Assembly: GCA_031255615.1 (NCBI GenBank) | Contig: JAIRSD010000027.1 | Coordinates: forward strand, 1 to 9,755 | Origin: Treponema sp. | GTDB lineage: Bacteria > Spirochaetota > Spirochaetia > Treponematales > Breznakiellaceae | DNA: 9,755 nt | Direction: 5' to 3' | Part shown: positions 6,867 to 9,755 of the stretch, one piece after another | Position numbering within the stretch: position 1 is the stretch's first letter | How the letters are laid out: each line of letters begins with the position of its first letter | Program-made: the position numbers and the translations under genes | The notes under the pieces: generated by a model | What the model saw: the letters and a program-made list of their open reading frames with translations, nothing else | What the model was told of the DNA's origin: nothing | Database searches by the model: none

Positions 6867-7123
6867 TTGGGCGCATCCCCGCCTCCGGCGGGGACCGGGC
6901 TATCCGCTCCAATTCCCCGCCCCCGCCGGGGGCGGGGAATTCCGCTTCTATCCCTTGCGCGGGCTGCGCCCCTGAGTTGCCGCGCTCCGCGCGGCAACTT
7001 GATGGATTCCGCTCCCGGTGCGGAGTTTCGCGGCATGCCGCGAAACTCCGTAAGACAGCAACGCTCGGTGCTGCGGTTCGGCATCCCTGCCGGCGCGGCT
7101 TCCTCCTTCCCTGTTCCCCGCCC
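6867..7123 (+). repeat. Mosaic structured intergenic repeat, copy A
   Basis: This non-coding element fills the gap between two genes and has a partner in opposite orientation at 9398-9628. Blocks shared with copy B: 6867-6906 (40 bp identical), 6948-6962 (CTATCCCTTGCGCGG) and 7111-7123 (CTGTTCCCCGCCC). GCGCA (6871-6875) pairs with TGCGC (6956-6960) to close a junction holding two hairpins: 6876-6894 (8-bp arms) and 6911-6941 (14-bp perfect arms, loop GCC). Conserved unpaired strings GGGCTATCCG and CTATCCCT separate them. Further perfect stems follow at 6975-6999 (11-bp arms) and 7021-7050. I recall similar GGGCTATCCGCT/CCGCTTCTATCCC blocks from other bacteria, notably Bacteroidetes, but cannot verify this here. 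Open frames across it are artefacts of GC richness. Confidence 0.85.
7021..7050. repeat. Perfect 30-bp palindrome in copy A
   Basis: This is a fully self-complementary 30-bp sequence centred on CATG, with 13-bp outer arms beginning CGGAGTTTCGCGG. The same left arm appears at 18-30 without its partner. Copy B has a hairpin of unrelated sequence in the corresponding place (9457-9485). As RNA it would form a strong stem, and as DNA a cruciform-prone site. Confidence 0.7.
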
Positions 7124-7167
7124 CCTAAGCTGCGGCCGGGAAAACGCCGCGCGGTCCGCGGAGGCTT
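7115..7167 (+). repeat. Right direct repeat partner of the MBL 3' end
   Basis: This is the second copy of the tract at 6757-6804: an exact 14-base match including TAA (7115-7128), then CGGGAAAACGCCGCG (7137-7151, one mismatch), then CCGCGG (7156-7161). The offset is 358 bases at the start and 362 at the second block, so small indels separate them. It overlaps the final conserved block of repeat copy A. Confidence 0.5.
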
Positions 7168-7200
7168 CCTTCTCCCGCCCTTAAAGGTTATGCTTGAAAG

Positions 7201-7917
7201 ATGACATACCTTTGCGGATCCCGCTCTCCGTTGACAAAGCTGGGGACCCTTCTTGCCGGCCTTGTCCTGGCGGCTTCCCTCCCGGCCCAAAACGGACCGG
7301 CGGGGGATCGGGAAAAGATCGACATGAGTTACGCCTATGGTCTGGTGATTGGCTCCGACCTTAAGGACAGGGGCCTTGTATTCGATTACCCCGCCTTTAC
7401 CGAGGGGCTGCGGGATTCCATTGAAGGATTGGATCCCCGAATATCCCTGGAGGACGCTTTATCCCTGGTGCAGCGGGCCTATCAAGCCGCCATGAAGCTG
7501 CAGGCGGAACAGAACCAGCGGGAGGAGATCCTCTTTTTTGAGGAGAATGGAAAACGCGGGGAGGTGCTCAACACCCAAAGCGGCCTCCAATACGAGGTTG
7601 TCCAGCGGAAACAGGGAGAAAAACCCGGCCCCCGGGCGGTGGTCCAGGTCAACTATGAGGGAAAATTGATCGACGGAACAATCTTCGATTCCAGTTACGA
7701 ACGGGGCCAGCCGATGGAGATTCCCCTGAATCAGGTGATTCCCGGCTGGTCCGAGGGGCTTCAACTCATGGGGGTGGGGGACACCTTTATTCTTTACCTG
7801 CCCTCCAAACTCGCCTATGGGGAGACCGGCGGAGGAGCTTTCCCCCCCTACACGCCGCTTGTTTTTCGGGTCGAGCTTCTCAGCATCCTGGCCCCGGAAG
7901 GGCCGCCGGAACAATGA
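7201..7917 (+). CDS. Exported FKBP-type peptidyl-prolyl isomerase (FkpA/Mip-like)
   Basis: A 238-aa protein of the FkpA/Mip class, which assists folding of exported proteins by cis-trans isomerisation of X-Pro bonds. The N terminus has basic residues (Arg8, Lys13) and a hydrophobic run LGTLLAGLVLAASL, so a Sec signal peptide cleaved near Ala29-Gln30 is likely. Residues 38-126 form an FKBP_N-type helical dimerisation region containing YAYGLVIGSDL and ending EENGKRGEVLNTQSGLQYEV. The catalytic FKBP domain (about 128-232) shows VNYEG (Tyr152), TIFDSS (Phe162, Asp163), VIPGW (179-183), LAYGE (Tyr206) and LVFRVELL. ATG 7201 is used. AAAGG at 7183-7187 is rather far (13 bases), so initiation may be modest. 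A tiny frame MLER ends in TGA overlapping this ATG. The end is unremarkable; no partner gene is adjacent. Confidence 0.92.
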   Translation: MTYLCGSRSPLTKLGTLLAGLVLAASLPAQNGPAGDREKIDMSYAYGLVIGSDLKDRGLVFDYPAFTEGLRDSIEGLDPRISLEDALSLVQRAYQAAMKLQAEQNQREEILFFEENGKRGEVLNTQSGLQYEVVQRKQGEKPGPRAVVQVNYEGKLIDGTIFDSSYERGQPMEIPLNQVIPGWSEGLQLMGVGDTFILYLPSKLAYGETGGGAFPPYTPLVFRVELLSILAPEGPPEQ

Positions 7918-7997
7918 GGGCCCGTCCCGTCAAACGCTGGGCAGACTGCTTAGGCTAAAAGACCGGATAAGCGAAGGAACCGGGAATGGGAATGTTA

Positions 7998-8101
7998 ACC
8001 ACGAAGGCGCACCAAGGCGAGCGATGGCTCGCCAGGAACACGAAGGAATGAAAAAGCGTTTTCAATCCCCGGTCTTCGTGCGCCTTCCCCGCCTTCGTGG
8101 T
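7998..8101. repeat. Dispersed 'ACCACGAAGG' inverted-repeat element
   Basis: ACCACGAAGGCG at 7998-8009 is the exact reverse complement of 8090-8101. Inside, AAGGCG (8014-8019) faces CGCCTT (8081-8086) and CACGAAG (8039-8045) faces CTTCGTG (8074-8080), so the whole segment folds into one long, imperfect stem. A nested 7-bp hairpin GGCGAGC/GCTCGCC lies at 8016-8033. Translations on either strand give the TTK...FVVN-like strings I recall as spurious ORFs in many bacterial genomes; that is memory, not a search. It lies between the convergent isomerase and DUF362 genes. A 9-bp direct repeat TTAGGCTAA (7950-7958, 8131-8139) flanks it at a distance. No protein is encoded. Confidence 0.65.
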
Positions 8102-8161
8102 AAATTTCTTCCGTCCATATATCCGATTTTTTAGGCTAAGCGGCCTACTGCGCCTCAAAGC

Positions 8162-8184
8162 CCGGCCCTGCCGCCGGGGGCCGG
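8162..8184. terminator. GC-rich hairpin between convergent genes
   Basis: CCGGCCC (8162-8168) and GGGCCGG (8178-8184) form a 7-bp stem with a 9-base loop, followed on the plus strand by ATTTTC. It lies about 245 bases after the isomerase stop and 40 bases after the DUF362 stop on the other strand, so it could end transcription from either side. The U-run is short and the call is tentative. Confidence 0.35.
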
Positions 8185-8225
8185 ATTTTCACGGCCCCAA
8201 TCAGCAAATGCCGGTTCCCCGGAAC

Positions 8226-9350
8226 TTACAACCTACGAGTCCATGCCCGCAGGAAGGCCAGGACCGCCGCGCCGGAGGGCGGGCAGCCGGGGCAGAAGGC
8301 GTCGAAGGAGGAGCAGCAGTTTCCCGAACCCAGCCTTCCCCCCCGCCCCCGAAAACCCTGGCCCAGGGCGATTTTTTCCCCCAACCGGGCCAGCTCTCCC
8401 CGGTCCAGCCGGGACAGGGCAAAGACGGCGGCGGCGTAACAGGCGCTGCAGGCATCCCGCCCGTGAATGTACCGGGCGGCTTGCCGGACCTTGGACCCGG
8501 GCCGGGGAGGGCTACCGGAATCTCCGGGCCCGGAAGGGTTCCCGGCTTCACCGGGCCGGTTCAGTTCCCGGACCCTGGCCTGGGCGGGGTCGCCGCGGCC
8601 AATCCCCAGCCCGGCGGCCAGCCCGATATAGGGAATCTCCTCCGCCTGGTAGCCCATCTGTTCCGCCGCCCAGGCGTCGCAGAGGACCGGATCCCGGGCG
8701 GCGAAGATCCGCCCTCCGAAAACCGGATTTCCCCCTTCCTCGAAATCCAGGTCCCCGCAGATCCCGTCCACCACGATAAAATCGTTGCGGGCCGCGATGT
8801 TCAGGCAGGCAATGGGCCGGTGGAGCCCTAGGGTATGGAAGCGCCGCTTTTCCCGGTTCGGGATGATCCCTTTGTTATTCTTCAGGGCGCAGGTTACCAG
8901 AGTCTGGCAGTGGCCCTTCATCACCGGCAGGTTGATCATAAAATCCACCCCCAGGGCGCTGTCGCAGATTTCTATCCTCATTCCCCCGCAGTCCCGGGGC
9001 CGCGCCGAATCCCGCTGGGTGTCGATAAGCTCCACCCCTGTCCGGGCGGCCAGATCCCGGTAGCCGCAGACCCGGAAGGCGTCCTCCGTCCGGTCCCCCA
9101 CCCAGGAACCTTCCAGAATGGCCAGGTTATGAAAGCCCCTGGCTTGAAGGTACTCGATGAGGCCCCCGGCAATCTCCGGGTGGGTGGTGGCCCCTTCAGC
9201 GGCGGGCCGGGCAACCACCAGGTTGGGTTTAAGGCCGATCCGCTTGTTCCGGTCCCCAATGAGCCCCGCCAAATCCGCGGCCTCCGCAATCCGGCGGGCC
9301 ATGGCGGCGGGATCCCCGCCGTAACAGACCAAAATTTCATCCGCTTCCAT
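8226..9350 (-). CDS. DUF362 family protein with C-terminal Cys cluster
   Basis: A 374-aa DUF362 protein; no biochemical function can be assigned from sequence. Family marks: KPNLV (41-45), ATTHPEIAGGLIEYL (54-68), FMINLPVMKGH (137-147), CALKNNKGIIP (154-164), VVDGICGD (193-200) and ARDPVLCDAWAAEQMGY (218-234). The last third adds a Gly/Pro-rich linker (about 263-287), then CSAC (Cys301, 304), GNCC (345, 346) and CPGCPPSG (353, 356). This could hold an Fe-S cluster or other metal. There is no signal peptide, so it is probably cytoplasmic. I start it at ATG 9348-9350, because the in-frame extension to 9476 lies within repeat copy B and is low-complexity. The ribosome binding site is poor: only a G-run about 17 bases away. 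Confidence 0.82.
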   Translation of the reverse strand: MEADEILVCYGGDPAAMARRIAEAADLAGLIGDRNKRIGLKPNLVVARPAAEGATTHPEIAGGLIEYLQARGFHNLAILEGSWVGDRTEDAFRVCGYRDLAARTGVELIDTQRDSARPRDCGGMRIEICDSALGVDFMINLPVMKGHCQTLVTCALKNNKGIIPNREKRRFHTLGLHRPIACLNIAARNDFIVVDGICGDLDFEEGGNPVFGGRIFAARDPVLCDAWAAEQMGYQAEEIPYIGLAAGLGIGRGDPAQARVRELNRPGEAGNPSGPGDSGSPPRPGSKVRQAARYIHGRDACSACYAAAVFALSRLDRGELARLGEKIALGQGFRGRGGRLGSGNCCSSFDAFCPGCPPSGAAVLAFLRAWTRRL

Positions 9351-9397
9351 AATTTGTCTGATATTACCCCCCCTTCCCCCCGGAAGCAAGCCAGGAA

Positions 9398-9628
9398 GGG
9401 CGGGGAACAGCGAAGGCGAAAGCCCTCTGCCGGCAGGAGGCCGGCTGTAACCATTCCCTGGGGTTTTGTTTCGCAAAACCCCAGGCCCAAAAACGGCAGG
9501 GACGCCGTTTTTGGGCCGCGCAAGGGATAGGAGGGGTGCGGAGCAGCCACGCCGCGAAGCGGCGGGGCCGGAAGCGAAGCCGGAGCCCCGGATAGCCCGG
9601 TCCCCGCCGGAGGCGGGGATGCGCCCAA
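9398..9628 (-). repeat. Mosaic structured intergenic repeat, copy B
   Basis: Inverted partner of copy A. Read on the minus strand the shared blocks appear in the same order: 9628-9589 (40 bp identical), 9530-9516 (CTATCCCTTGCGCGG) and 9410-9398 (CTGTTCCCCGCCC). The first hairpin (9601-9619) and the closing GCGCA/TGCGC pair are identical to copy A. The next insert is different: a branched GC-rich stem set at 9541-9589, including GCCGC/GCGGC. Then come perfect hairpins with new sequence: 14-bp arms at 9484-9497/9504-9517 (CCCAAAAACGG type) and 12-bp arms at 9457-9468/9474-9485 (CCTGGGGTTTTG). It lies between the DUF362 start and a divergent gene, so it could lie in the DUF362 leader RNA. Apparent ORFs over it are artefacts. 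Confidence 0.85.
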
Positions 9629-9691
9629 GCTCCCCGCGATATACGGCACACTCTCAACTGCACATTGCCCCGTGAATATCTCCGCGCCTTG

Positions 9692-9740
9692 TTGAAAGAG
9701 AATTTTTTTACTATCGTTACTTATTATTACTTAAGGAGAG
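9692..9740 (+). promoter_or_regulatory. Promoter region and ribosome binding site of the last gene
   Basis: After GC-rich repeat B the sequence becomes sharply AT-rich. Candidate elements are TTGAAA (9692-9697) and TACTAT (9709-9714), but their spacing of 11 is too short for a standard pair, so the exact hexamers are uncertain. TTACTTA occurs twice in direct orientation (9717-9723 and 9727-9733), ten bases apart. The same heptamer forms the arms of the feo operator at 1709-1730. AAGGAG (9733-9738) is a strong Shine-Dalgarno sequence overlapping the second heptamer, so a bound protein could also block translation. Confidence 0.45.
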
Positions 9741-9745
9741 ATCGC

Positions 9746-9755
9746 ATGAACAGAA
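9746..9755 (+). CDS. Start of an unidentified gene, cut by the window end
   Basis: Only ATG AAC AGA A (Met-Asn-Arg) is visible. The start is well supported by AAGGAG at 9733-9738, seven bases upstream, and by the AT-rich promoter-like region before it. It is divergent from the DUF362 gene. Nothing can be said about the product. The possible shared operator hints at metal-dependent control. Confidence 0.6.

Noticed and set aside
6867..7123. CRISPR array or tRNA cluster as explanation for repeats
   Set aside because: There are no regularly spaced identical short repeats with unique spacers, and no cloverleaf with the expected T-loop; only three blocks recur and only in two full copies.
6818..7290. 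Several open frames of 80-178 codons across the repeat region on both strands
   Set aside because: They overlap repeat copy A, contain Arg/Pro/Gly-rich strings that recur in all frames of copy B, and have no supported start; GC-rich repeats rarely contain stop codons.
8097..8831. Plus-strand open frames opposite the DUF362 gene (up to 244 codons)
   Set aside because: Pro/Gly/Arg-rich shadows of the minus-strand gene, without ribosome binding sites or family motifs.
9351..9476. N-terminal 42-residue extension of DUF362
   Set aside because: Lies in repeat copy B, low-complexity, and the family normally starts close to the chosen Met.

Overview
This is a GC-rich bacterial window of intact, densely packed genes separated by four longer intergenic stretches. 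Two of those stretches hold a structured, mosaic repeat family. The combination of a double-FeoA Feo iron operon, a PepV-type dipeptidase, a DUF362 protein with a cysteine-rich tail and a secreted FKBP isomerase fits an anaerobic or fermentative bacterium. My best guess is a high-GC spirochaete (Treponema-like, host gut), but this is a low-confidence inference from gene content and no rRNA or phylogenetic marker is present.

Layout: (1) 1-111, a short leader that shares two short blocks with a repeat found further along. (2) 112-1545, an M20-family PepV-like dipeptidase. (3) 1546-1790, hairpins, then a promoter with an 8-bp-arm inverted repeat that looks like a metalloregulator operator. (4) 1791-4553, a compact ferrous-iron uptake operon: feoA, a second feoA, feoB and a small Cys-rich FeoB-associated membrane protein. 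(5) 4581-5843 minus, an MFS transporter convergent with the feo operon. It is transcribed divergently from (6) 5931-6770, an exported metallo-beta-lactamase-fold hydrolase. (7) 6771-7200, repeat copy A. (8) 7201-7917, an exported FKBP-type prolyl isomerase. (9) 7918-8225, a dispersed 'CACGAAGG' inverted-repeat element and a hairpin between convergent genes. (10) 8226-9350 minus, a DUF362 protein with a C-terminal Cys cluster. (11) 9351-9745, repeat copy B in inverted orientation, then the promoter and strong ribosome binding site of a gene that begins at 9746 and leaves the window.

The clearest functional unit is the Feo operon: cytosolic FeoA-type SH3 proteins and a GTPase-gated Fe(II) permease, probably under a metal-responsive repressor. 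The heptamer TTACTTA that forms both operator arms recurs twice, one helical turn apart, in front of the last gene, so that gene may share the regulator. The least explained structure is the A/B repeat. Both copies share an identical 40-bp block, a 15-bp block and a 13-bp block in the same order. The perfect hairpins between them have unrelated arm sequences but similar positions, as expected for an element selected for folded RNA or single-stranded DNA shape.
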